Positions 1-6,931 of a stretch of 12,461 bases of DNA are shown here, piece after piece. Under the pieces are notes generated by a model. The model was not told the DNA's origin. It worked only from the letters and a program-made list of their open reading frames with translations, and searched no databases. This DNA is from Clostridia bacterium (GTDB taxonomy: Bacteria; Bacillota; Clostridia; Oscillospirales; CAG-272): NCBI GenBank assembly GCA_017958705.1, contig JAGDCE010000064.1:1-12461 (forward strand). The letters are read 5' to 3'. Every line of letters begins with the position of its first letter. Position 1 is the first letter of the stretch. Position numbers and translations under genes: made by a program.

Positions 1-1
1 C

Positions 2-1525
2 CTCGGCCAGTCCTACATAACGAAGATCATATCCTATATGGCGGCGATATATCCCGACGCCTCGCTGATCCTGCAGAACGGCTTCCGCGCGCTGTCCGTC
101 GACTCCGTGCCGATCGTGATGATCAGCCGCGACATTACCTCTGGCACGTTCAGCGGATACTACGAGAAGATAAAGTCGCTCACCGCCGAATGCGGGATAG
201 ACATCATTGACGAGCTGATGTCGGACAAGAGCCGCAGCGCGCTGCTTTTCGTCGCCGGTTATCAGCACGTCGAGTGGAAGGCCGATTTCATCGTGTCGCT
301 CATCTCCGAATACGTTCACAAGCATAATTCGAGTTACGAATGCCTGTCACCGTCCGACAAGATCGGCGGATTCCTGTCGTCCGTGATGAAAGAACGCTAC
401 GCCTGCGGGACCGACAAGGCGGCGTCCGAACACGCGCTGTCGCTGTTCACCGACGACGTGAAGCGCTTCTGCACGGTCGAGGAAAATCTCGAATCCGTGA
501 CTGACGGCATAAAAGACGGTCTCTCCGCCGACGTCAACCTCACGACGGCGTTCGCCGAGCAGGCCGCCGCGCATCTCGGCGAACGCAGACGCGAGCTGTT
601 CGATTTCCTCGCGGCGGGCGAGAAATACGACCTCATGTGGTCGGTGCTCCGTCAGATGATCGTCACCTACGACGCGAAGCAGTCGACTCAGCTGATGTCC
701 GAGCATTACGGCAGCTACTTCTCCGCTTCCTCCGACTACGCGCAGAGATATCTGCCGCAGGCGCTTGAGGAATACTACGCCGCGTACAAGCGCAAAAAAC
801 CCGAGAACATCAAGGAAGCCGAAGAACTCATTTTCGGCATACTTCTGTCCGACAGACTTTCCGTCAGCATCTCCGACGAGGTCGTGAACGGCATGATCTC
901 GCGTCTGAAATTCGGCAAGCCGAACAAGGAGACGGAAAAGATAATCAACGATCTCGGCGAATACGAGTGCAACATCCGCGGCAAGGAGCTGACGGGCAAG
1001 CTGCTCGTGCTCGCGTTCGGCGTCTGCGCCGGCGGTATACAAAACCGCAAGGACTACCACAACGCGAAGCCGTATCTGTCCTCCGTTACCGCAAAGGAGC
1101 AGATAGATCTGACGCGCTTCTCTGAAGCGGAATCGCAGACTTATCTCGAATGGGTGCTCCCGTTGTTCGCGGAGAACGCCGAGGCGGAGGAGATACCGTA
1201 CGTCTACGGTCTGTTCAGACTTTCGACGCCGCAGTCGTCCGTATTCACAGATGAATTCTGTACCGAATGGCTGCAGTACGGCAAACAGCACAGCGATTAT
1301 TCCGATTTCTGCACGTTTCTCCGTTTCGTCTTCACCGAACTCGGCGCGGACGAGCTGCAGGGGGTCGCGGACAAGGTCCACAAGCTCAACACGAGAAGGA
1401 TGGATCAGCTGAAGCTCGACGCGGAAACGGCGTTTTCGTCCGATTTCGCGATGAAGGAGAAATTCGAGCTGCTGCTCTCGATGCAGCCGAAGAAGAAAGG
1501 TATCTTCGGACTGTTCAAAAAATAA
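2..1525 (+). CDS. Hypothetical soluble helical protein, 5' end outside the window
   Basis: The frame is open from base 2 with no stop upstream, so the true start probably lies before the window; the first internal ATG is at 38. From that ATG 495 residues are visible. I do not recognise the family. The protein is rich in charged residues and looks almost entirely helical. I see no signal peptide, membrane segment, Walker motif or cysteine pattern. It ends in a short basic/hydrophobic tail, KKKGIFGLFKK, which could be an amphipathic peripheral membrane or protein contact. Codon use (third-position G/C) matches the neighbours, which supports a real gene; the long antisense frame at 347-1381 is a shadow of this bias. 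The stop is TAA, followed at once by a strong hairpin terminator, so this is the last gene of its transcript. A distant relation to large scaffold or GTPase-associated proteins is possible but is only a guess. Confidence 0.8.
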   Translation, partial: LGQSYITKIISYMAAIYPDASLILQNGFRALSVDSVPIVMISRDITSGTFSGYYEKIKSLTAECGIDIIDELMSDKSRSALLFVAGYQHVEWKADFIVSLISEYVHKHNSSYECLSPSDKIGGFLSSVMKERYACGTDKAASEHALSLFTDDVKRFCTVEENLESVTDGIKDGLSADVNLTTAFAEQAAAHLGERRRELFDFLAAGEKYDLMWSVLRQMIVTYDAKQSTQLMSEHYGSYFSASSDYAQRYLPQALEEYYAAYKRKKPENIKEAEELIFGILLSDRLSVSISDEVVNGMISRLKFGKPNKETEKIINDLGEYECNIRGKELTGKLLVLAFGVCAGGIQNRKDYHNAKPYLSSVTAKEQIDLTRFSEAESQTYLEWVLPLFAENAEAEEIPYVYGLFRLSTPQSSVFTDEFCTEWLQYGKQHSDYSDFCTFLRFVFTELGADELQGVADKVHKLNTRRMDQLKLDAETAFSSDFAMKEKFELLLSMQPKKKGIFGLFKK

Positions 1526-1533
1526 TACCGGAT

Positions 1534-1580
1534 AACAAAAAAACGCCGGAAGGGCTGTCGCAGCCCTTCCGGATGTTTTA
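1534..1580. terminator. Bidirectional Rho-independent terminator between convergent genes
   Basis: A perfect 12-bp stem, CCGGAAGGGCTG (1546-1557) with CAGCCCTTCCGG (1561-1572), closes a three-base TCG loop. On the plus strand it is followed by a T-rich run (1576-1586, including the end of the opposing gene). On the minus strand it is followed by seven T (complement of 1537-1543). It therefore ends both the upstream plus-strand gene (stop at 1525) and the minus-strand operon whose last stop is at 1578. The minus-strand version has the better U-tract. Confidence 0.93.
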
Positions 1581-2513
1581 TTTATTCTTTTCTTTGTTTC
1601 GCTTGTCGTTTATGATCTTCATCTCGGCGGCGGTTATTTCGGTCACGCCGTTCTCCTTCGCCCAGCCGACGCAGCCGCGCAGGACCGTGGGCAAAAATAT
1701 CCTCGGTACGTTGACGAGCATTTCGAGCGCGTCGTCGCTGAAATGAACGGTCGGGTCGATCCTGTCCGCCGCGTAGCGCACCGACGCGAGCGTCGTCTTT
1801 CTGACCGGCAGAAGCTCCGCCCTCATCCTTCTGTGTTTATGATACCAGAAGTTCTTCGAATCCCTGTAACCGTAGTCGACCGGGCACGGCGGGAAATCCG
1901 CCGCCTTTACGCCGTTGACTATGGCGTCATAGTATCTTTCCTTCATCAGGATCTTGTCGACTCTGAGTATGAAGTGCGCGCCGTAAGGGCTTGTGATGCC
2001 GTTGAAATCGTGATATTTGTCAAGCGTGTAGTGATCTTCGCCCTCCGGCATCGGGCCGTCGGCGTCGGCGCCGTCGAGCGCGTCCATCCACGTGCATTCG
2101 ATCACCTGAAAAGACTCAGCGACGATCTTCGGGTACTTCCCCTCCGGGTCGTTTTGCGCGCGGGCGCCGTCTGTCAGCGTCATATTGAAATCCTTCATCT
2201 TCTCAGCCGTCGTGTCGCCCGGCCAGCCGAGCCTCACCGCCTCTTTGAAGTATTTCTTATCGTCCGGGAAGAAGTTTATCGCGCATTTTTTGCGTTTTAT
2301 TATGTTCTGAGCCGTGTTTGACGAGTTGCGGCAGCAGAGCAGCATCGCGTAATAATCCTTGCCCGCCACGTAATACGGCTGAACGAGCGAATACGAGCCG
2401 CAGTTTGTTTCGCCGTCGTCCGAGAGCGTGCTGACGAGCACCGCCGGCATCGGGAAGAACAGCGACGTCTGATAGAAATTGTCAACTATACGCAGGTCCT
2501 TGAAGTCTGACAT
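1578..2513 (-). CDS. Flavin reductase-like FMN-binding protein with C-terminal PCP_red-like domain
   Basis: 311 residues, cytosolic, with no signal peptide. Residues about 10-195 look like the FMN-binding split barrel of flavin reductase-like proteins: MPAVLVSTLSDDG (22-34) followed by NCGSYSLVQPYYV is the typical first strand-loop. Such proteins bind FMN and either reduce free flavin or act as oxidoreductases; the substrate here is unknown. Residues about 257-305 (FSDDALEMLVNVP, then an AKENGVTEIT segment) resemble the small PCP_red helical domain found at the end of the light-independent protochlorophyllide reductase B subunit. That match is by eye. The start ATG overlaps the stop of the upstream gene by one base (TAATG), so translation is probably coupled. 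It is the last gene of a three-gene operon and ends at a strong terminator. The pairing with secreted glycan-type proteins is odd. Confidence 0.82.
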   Translation of the reverse strand: MSDFKDLRIVDNFYQTSLFFPMPAVLVSTLSDDGETNCGSYSLVQPYYVAGKDYYAMLLCCRNSSNTAQNIIKRKKCAINFFPDDKKYFKEAVRLGWPGDTTAEKMKDFNMTLTDGARAQNDPEGKYPKIVAESFQVIECTWMDALDGADADGPMPEGEDHYTLDKYHDFNGITSPYGAHFILRVDKILMKERYYDAIVNGVKAADFPPCPVDYGYRDSKNFWYHKHRRMRAELLPVRKTTLASVRYAADRIDPTVHFSDDALEMLVNVPRIFLPTVLRGCVGWAKENGVTEITAAEMKIINDKRNKEKNK

Positions 2514-3646
2514 TATTTGTCCTCCGTCTGTTTTTTCTTTTTCGGTATAAGGATGGCGAGTGCGGCGATTATTATCACGTCCGCCGCCGCGGCGATAATG
2601 ACGGTCTTTGCTTTTTTGCTCAATCCTCCCTTTTTCTCCGTGTTCTCCGTCGTGACGTCGTCTGTTTGGACGTCAGGATCACCGGCCGTCGTCTGCGGCT
2701 CGGTCTGCACGTCGGGCTCGGTGTCCGGCGCGGCGGTGACGGGCTGAGTTTCCGGCACGTACTCGCCGTTTGAATATTCTATCGCGTGCTCGCCGTAGGC
2801 GATGAAGAGATCGTCCACGTAGAACGTCTCGTTCCTGCCGGCGACGGCGAGCTGAGAGCCTTTGTAATGCAGGCGCGTGTTCTCGACGGTGCCGAGTTCC
2901 CCGCCCTTGCCGTCGAACACCGTAGCGGATTTATAATACTCTATGCCGGTGCCGTCGGTATCGTACGTCACGCTGTCGTCGGACAGCTGCACGTACGCGG
3001 CGAGCGCGCCGTTCAAGTAAATATCGATCCGTTTGCCGGTGTCGGTGATCTTAAGGTCGTTGTAGGCGTTCAGATCCGGCGCTTCTTCCGTCGCGATCCT
3101 GAACTGCTTTGACGTTACCGTCAGAGAGTCCTTCGCGTATCTCTTGATCCTGACGGAAATACCGCTTTCGGTGAGACTGACGACGACGCCGCTGCCGCCC
3201 ACGCTCGAGCTGCCCGAGCCGCCGTTCTCCGCGTACCAGTCCCATTCGAAATAATAGAAGGCCTGATTTACGCCGGCGTTTTTCGGATTGACCTTAACGA
3301 GTCCGCCCGGCATATCGCCGCGGACGAAAACGTTTATCATGCCGTTATCCTTCATCGGCTTGATCTTCAGCGAAAAGACGTATTCGCCGGGGATGTAGTC
3401 TATCGTGTAAAGCTCGCTGTATCCGCTGATCTTCAGCGCCACGCTGCCGCCGTCGGAGACGAGATCGCAGGCGCTCGAGCCCGTGGCGTTGTTCCACTCA
3501 AAGAAGCCGTACAGACCGTCGAGCTGCGCGGGATCACCGCCGGGATATCCGGACTCGAAATCCTCTTTTATCGAGCCGAGCGACGATACGGAAACGGAGA
3601 GAACGAACGCTAAAAGAAGGCAGATCGCATACTTTAATTTTTTCAT
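2513..3646 (-). CDS. Secreted membrane-anchored beta-sandwich (LamG-like) protein
   Basis: 377 residues. Residues 1-22 form a signal peptide (MKKLKYAICLLLAFVLSVSVS). Residues about 25-290 are rich in beta strands and read like a laminin-G/concanavalin-type sandwich: an EDFESG start, GEYVFSLKIKP, RIDIYLNGALAAYV, and a closing ETFYVDDLFIAYG. Residues about 296-340 are a Thr/Pro/Asp-rich linker. Residues about 346-368 form one membrane helix followed by KKKK. There is no LPXTG, so anchoring is by the C-terminal helix with the sandwich outside the cell. The likely role is binding a glycan or partner at the cell surface; no catalytic residues are evident. An AGGAGGG site (complement of 3654-3660) sits 7 bases before the ATG and overlaps the stop of the upstream gene by one base. 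The closing strand resembles the N-terminal sandwich of that upstream gene (FVDDLEFTNY). The specific ligand is unknown. Confidence 0.85.
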   Translation of the reverse strand: MKKLKYAICLLLAFVLSVSVSSLGSIKEDFESGYPGGDPAQLDGLYGFFEWNNATGSSACDLVSDGGSVALKISGYSELYTIDYIPGEYVFSLKIKPMKDNGMINVFVRGDMPGGLVKVNPKNAGVNQAFYYFEWDWYAENGGSGSSSVGGSGVVVSLTESGISVRIKRYAKDSLTVTSKQFRIATEEAPDLNAYNDLKITDTGKRIDIYLNGALAAYVQLSDDSVTYDTDGTGIEYYKSATVFDGKGGELGTVENTRLHYKGSQLAVAGRNETFYVDDLFIAYGEHAIEYSNGEYVPETQPVTAAPDTEPDVQTEPQTTAGDPDVQTDDVTTENTEKKGGLSKKAKTVIIAAAADVIIIAALAILIPKKKKQTEDK

Positions 3647-3653
3647 TTCGCTT

Positions 3654-3662
3654 CCCTCCTTA
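3654..3662 (-). promoter_or_regulatory. Ribosome binding site overlapping the upstream stop codon
   Basis: On the minus strand the sequence reads TAAGGAGGG, then 7 bases, then ATG. The TAA stop of the 889-residue gene shares one base with a near-perfect Shine-Dalgarno site for the next gene. The arrangement fixes the start at 3646 and suggests that ribosomes ending the first gene load the second. Confidence 0.85.
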
Positions 3663-6329
3663 TCTTCTCTTGATCTTGACGATGATTATCGCCGCCGCGG
3701 CGATGATCAGCGCCGACACGCCGCAGACCGCGGCGATGAACGCGCCGGAGACGGTGTCTTCGGCAGTTTTTTCGCCGTCGGGGATCTCCGTGGTCTGATC
3801 CGTCGTATCCTCGCCGTAGTCGACCGTTTTTCCGTTGCCGCCCTTGTAGATGAACGCGTATCTGTCGTTCGGCGCGGCGTCCCCGAGGTCCATGAATTCC
3901 ATAACGTTGCCGGAAACCGTCGAGTTGTCCGCCCACTTGAACGTAAAGTTTTTAAGCTCTGATATGCCCGCGGCGCTCTTCGGTACGGCAACGACCATGT
4001 ATTCGCCCGAGATATAATAGGGCGCGTCGCCCGTCTTCTGCGAGGCGAAGCCGTCCGTGAATTTTTCGACTGAAACGGTGTCGGCGGTGCGGGAGCGGTT
4101 GACGACTATATCGTAGCCTTCCCAGCCGGTCGAGGCGTCGTTGTCGGCGTTGATATAAAGGTTCATCCAGTTCTCGCCGTCAGCGCGCTCGACGTCGGCG
4201 GTGCATTTGATAAGGAAGTAAAGGTTTTCCTCATCCTGGCTGACCTTCGCCGAGTCGAAGTCGTTTCTGCCGGTGCCGTTTACGTATCTGTAATCGGCGT
4301 CGTAGCATACGCTGTTGCGCAGCTCCGCGTCGCCTATATCGTCGAGATATTCCGGACCGACGCCGTCCCACGTCGACAGATCGTTGAGCTTTATGCTCTG
4401 CTGTCCGCCCGCTTCGGGCGATTTCTGTATACCTTTGAATTTTCTGATGTAGTCGCACATCTGATAGTAGTAGTTGTCGCCGAAGCCGACGCCGTCGCGC
4501 AGTCTCATCGGTTCCGCGTCGCGGCTGAATTCCGGGTTGAACTGGTCGATGTACATGTAACCCTTGACGGACGTCTGCGCAAACGATCTCGCGCTCGCTT
4601 CATGGACGCAGCCCGCGATCCATTCGTTCCAGCCGGTGATCAGAAGCACCGACGGATCGTAGCTTTTTGCGGCGTTGAACTGCGATTCGAAGCATTTGCC
4701 CTCTCCGACGCCCTCGAGGCTGAAGTTGAAATCGTTCTTTCTCGTGTTCGGCTCGCTGCCGTAAACGAAGCTCCTGCCCTTGCTCGTGCTCGGATGATGA
4801 CCGAGAGAAATCGCAAGCTCTTCGAATTTGCCCGAGGCGTCTCTGCCCTTGCCGCCGTTCACGAGGCCGAATTCGCCGGTCTGCGCGTTGTACGTGTACT
4901 CCTGAAGCCAGCTCCAGTAGCCGTCCTTGTCGCACCACGCCCAGTTGCCGCGCACGGTGAAGTCCTTGAGCCACTCCGCCGATTCTTTCGTTATGCCGGA
5001 GGTGTTGCCGAATATGAGCGGCTTGCCGTCCCACATAAAGAACAGCTCCTTGTATTTTTCGTAATTTACTTCGGAATAGACTGTTTTTCTGATATGCGAG
5101 ATATCCGTATCGAATATCGACGGGGTATCTCCGCAGAAGAAGCAGATCTGCGGCGTGCTGCCGCCCTCCTGCCTGATCTTCAGCCACGTGTCGAACAGCG
5201 CGAGATGGCCTTTGTCAAAGGTCGCGCCGTTTGAGACGTCGAGGAATATGAAATCGACTCCCGCCGCCTCGAGCATATAGGCGTGCTTTCTGTACACCCA
5301 CGTGTCCGTATTTATGTAGTATCCGAAATAAGGCTCCGCCCAGTAGGCTTCGCCGCCGCGGTCCTGAAGGTACTTTTTAAGTCCTTTCTCGCCTTCTTCC
5401 AGATATATCTTCGTATTATCCTGAACGTGTATGCCGGCGCCGACCCAGCAGAGGAAGTAGAACAGACCGACGTATTTCTCCTGTCTTACCCCGCCCGTCT
5501 CTTCGTTTGACGCGACGGTGCGTCCGAGGTCGTCTGTCGCGGTCCACGTTGAATAGTCAATATTGCGCGGGCCGCTGTCCGGCAGGCTCTGATCGACCGC
5601 GTAATTTGTAAATTCGAGATCGTCGACGAAGCCGTCTGTGTCGCCGTCTATCACTACCGTGAAGTAGCCCGAGCCGTATAACCCGCAGCCGTCCGCCGAG
5701 CAAAGCTGAGAACCGTTCTTGTCCTTCAGCGTATATTTCCCGCCGGATACCGACGCTTCGGCGACGACGTTTCCGTTGACGCTCAGCAGCATGCGGTCGA
5801 GCAGCTCGTCGAAGCGGACGCTGACCTTGCCCGACATGTCGACGCCGGTGGAGATCACGGCCTGTTCGCCCGTGTCGTTTTCGTTCACGGTCAGCGTGCC
5901 GTCGGCGTCAAAATTGAACCAGATGCCGCGCCCGTCCGTGTATTTTCCGGCGCGGGTGTTCCTTACGCCGAGGCTGATCCTGCCGGTTTCAAGCGACATG
6001 TCGAACTTCACGAAGCCTTCCGAATCGCCGTAATCGTCGCCGACGAACACGGCGGAGCCGAGTGACAACGGCTGTGAACCGGTGTTGCGCAAAGTGAAAT
6101 CGGTGATGTTCATCGTGGCGCGGTTTCCGACCGCAAGACGGTCGTTTCTGATGTAGCTGCTCATCGTCTGATCGGTGAAGTCGAGCTTCGTCACGACGAG
6201 CCGCGGCTTCAGCCTTGCGGGCAGATGCGTCGCCGGCACGTTTTCCGAGGCGGCGAACACGCCCGCGGCGGACGGCAGCATCAGAAGCACCGCGAGGAAA
6301 AGACACAGTATTTTTCCGGTTTTCTTCAT
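3660..6329 (-). CDS. Secreted, membrane-anchored GH99/GH71-like putative glycosidase with N-terminal sandwich and C-terminal CBM9/DOMON-like module
   Basis: 889 residues. Residues 1-27 form a signal peptide ending VFA-A. Residues about 45-245 form a LamG-like sandwich closing with GFVDDLEFTNY (233-243). Residues about 286-640 look like a (beta/alpha)8 barrel of the GH99/GH71/WbsX-like kind: KYVGLFYFLCW (285-295), EPYFGYYINTD (332-342), WVYRKH (344-349), AGVDFIFLDVSNG (356-368) and LLITGWNEWIAG (562-573). The GWNEW block carries the family's conserved acidic residue. Residues about 645-815 resemble a CBM9/DOMON-type carbohydrate-binding module (YINADNDASTGWEGYD). Residues about 861-885 are a membrane helix followed by KIKRR. 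The enzyme would sit outside the membrane, facing the wall. GH99 enzymes cut alpha-mannosidic bonds and WbsX-like relatives occur in O-antigen loci; the real substrate here cannot be read from sequence. AAGGAG lies 10 bases before the ATG. It is the first gene of a three-gene operon with a consensus promoter. Confidence 0.87.
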   Translation of the reverse strand: MKKTGKILCLFLAVLLMLPSAAGVFAASENVPATHLPARLKPRLVVTKLDFTDQTMSSYIRNDRLAVGNRATMNITDFTLRNTGSQPLSLGSAVFVGDDYGDSEGFVKFDMSLETGRISLGVRNTRAGKYTDGRGIWFNFDADGTLTVNENDTGEQAVISTGVDMSGKVSVRFDELLDRMLLSVNGNVVAEASVSGGKYTLKDKNGSQLCSADGCGLYGSGYFTVVIDGDTDGFVDDLEFTNYAVDQSLPDSGPRNIDYSTWTATDDLGRTVASNEETGGVRQEKYVGLFYFLCWVGAGIHVQDNTKIYLEEGEKGLKKYLQDRGGEAYWAEPYFGYYINTDTWVYRKHAYMLEAAGVDFIFLDVSNGATFDKGHLALFDTWLKIRQEGGSTPQICFFCGDTPSIFDTDISHIRKTVYSEVNYEKYKELFFMWDGKPLIFGNTSGITKESAEWLKDFTVRGNWAWCDKDGYWSWLQEYTYNAQTGEFGLVNGGKGRDASGKFEELAISLGHHPSTSKGRSFVYGSEPNTRKNDFNFSLEGVGEGKCFESQFNAAKSYDPSVLLITGWNEWIAGCVHEASARSFAQTSVKGYMYIDQFNPEFSRDAEPMRLRDGVGFGDNYYYQMCDYIRKFKGIQKSPEAGGQQSIKLNDLSTWDGVGPEYLDDIGDAELRNSVCYDADYRYVNGTGRNDFDSAKVSQDEENLYFLIKCTADVERADGENWMNLYINADNDASTGWEGYDIVVNRSRTADTVSVEKFTDGFASQKTGDAPYYISGEYMVVAVPKSAAGISELKNFTFKWADNSTVSGNVMEFMDLGDAAPNDRYAFIYKGGNGKTVDYGEDTTDQTTEIPDGEKTAEDTVSGAFIAAVCGVSALIIAAAAIIIVKIKRR

Positions 6330-6361
6330 TTGTCTGTATCTCCTTGAATTTTTCTTTTTTC

Positions 6362-6390
6362 ATTATATCATTGCGGCACCCGTTTGTCAA
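6362..6390 (-). promoter_or_regulatory. Consensus SigA promoter of the surface-protein operon
   Basis: Read on the minus strand, TTGACA (complement of 6385-6390) is followed by a 17-base spacer and TATAAT (complement of 6362-6367): twelve of twelve consensus bases at optimal spacing. Transcription should start near 6355, leaving a leader of about 25 bases before the ATG at 6329. Such a strong basal promoter suggests high expression, or else control by a repressor; I see no clear operator in the short leader. Confidence 0.88.
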
Positions 6391-6415
6391 CATCAATGAC
6401 GGAATTTAATATAAT
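6387..6415 (+). promoter_or_regulatory. Putative divergent SigA promoter
   Basis: TATAAT at 6410-6415 is a perfect -10 box. TCAACA at 6387-6392 matches the -35 consensus at four of six positions with a 17-base spacer. It would drive the plus-strand gene at 6441, which has GGAGG at 6432-6436. Its -35 box shares bases with the -35 of the stronger minus-strand promoter, so the two polymerases would compete for the same DNA. Confidence 0.6.
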
Positions 6416-6440
6416 ATAGCATCACGCTCGCGGAGGCTGT

Positions 6441-6929
6441 ATGAAAACTGTCAGACAGAGTGAAAAGACGAAGGGGGGACGCGCCGCCGTCTCGTATCCA
6501 GTATTTGAAGGGCACGGACACGAGAACGCCGTGATCGCCGCGGCGGCGAACGCTTATTTGAAACAGAAGGCGCGCGGCGCGGCGTTCCGGCGGCTCGGCT
6601 TCCGCGTGACGTCGACCGATCCGGTCTCCGTGCTGTTTTTCTCGGAGGAGAAGTACGGCGACGGCGGGCGCTCGTTTTATCCGTTTTCCCTTACGTTCGG
6701 CGGAGACGGGCGCGCCGCGCCGCTTACTCTTACGAGAAAAGAGCGGGCGAAGATCAGGCGCGGCTTTGCGGCGGCGGGGGTGAAAATAAAAAACTCCGAT
6801 ATGAAATACTCGTACTTCATATCGGAGAATGAACCTTATATCTACGCTCCGCTGCCCGGCGGGCGCGGGGCGGGCCGCCTTTTCACACTGAGCCTCAGGG
6901 GCACGGCGGGAAGTCTGCGGTTGATCTGA
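6441..6929 (+). CDS. Small cytosolic protein, possibly a reduced DUF3298/RsiV-like domain
   Basis: 162 residues, starting at an ATG with GGAGG four bases upstream and a perfect -10 box 25 bases before it. There is no signal peptide or membrane helix. The order of blocks recalls the DUF3298/RsiV C-terminal domain: YPVFEGHGHENAVIAAAANAYL (an early P-x-F plus N-x-x-I helix), DPVSVLFFSEEKYGDGG, FYPFSLTFGGDG...PLTL, and a final YFISENEPYIYAP segment. The usual extracytoplasmic context is missing, so this assignment is tentative. The protein is basic and its codon use matches the neighbours. It is a single-gene unit divergent from the surface operon and convergent with the helicase loader gene, whose stop is only two bases away. 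Codons for about residues 117-129 also encode a minus-strand terminator hairpin. Confidence 0.7.
   Translation: MKTVRQSEKTKGGRAAVSYPVFEGHGHENAVIAAAANAYLKQKARGAAFRRLGFRVTSTDPVSVLFFSEEKYGDGGRSFYPFSLTFGGDGRAAPLTLTRKERAKIRRGFAAAGVKIKNSDMKYSYFISENEPYIYAPLPGGRGAGRLFTLSLRGTAGSLRLI
6782..6827 (-). terminator. Minus-strand Rho-independent terminator inside the opposing gene
   Basis: A perfect 12-bp inverted repeat, CTCCGATATGAA (6794-6805) with TTCATATCGGAG (6816-6827), surrounds a 10-base loop. On the minus strand the stem is followed by TTTTTTATTTTC (complement of 6782-6793). On the plus strand no T-run follows, so it is one-directional. It lies 105 bases after the stop of the helicase loader gene (6932), as expected for the end of the idh-rex-dnaD-dnaC transcript. 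Confidence 0.82.
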
Positions 6930-6931
6930 GA

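Noticed and set aside
347..1381. 344-codon minus-strand open frame antisense to the first gene
   Set aside because: Arg/Val/Leu-rich low-complexity composition typical of the antisense of GC-rich genes; no ribosome site; the plus-strand frame is the coding one.
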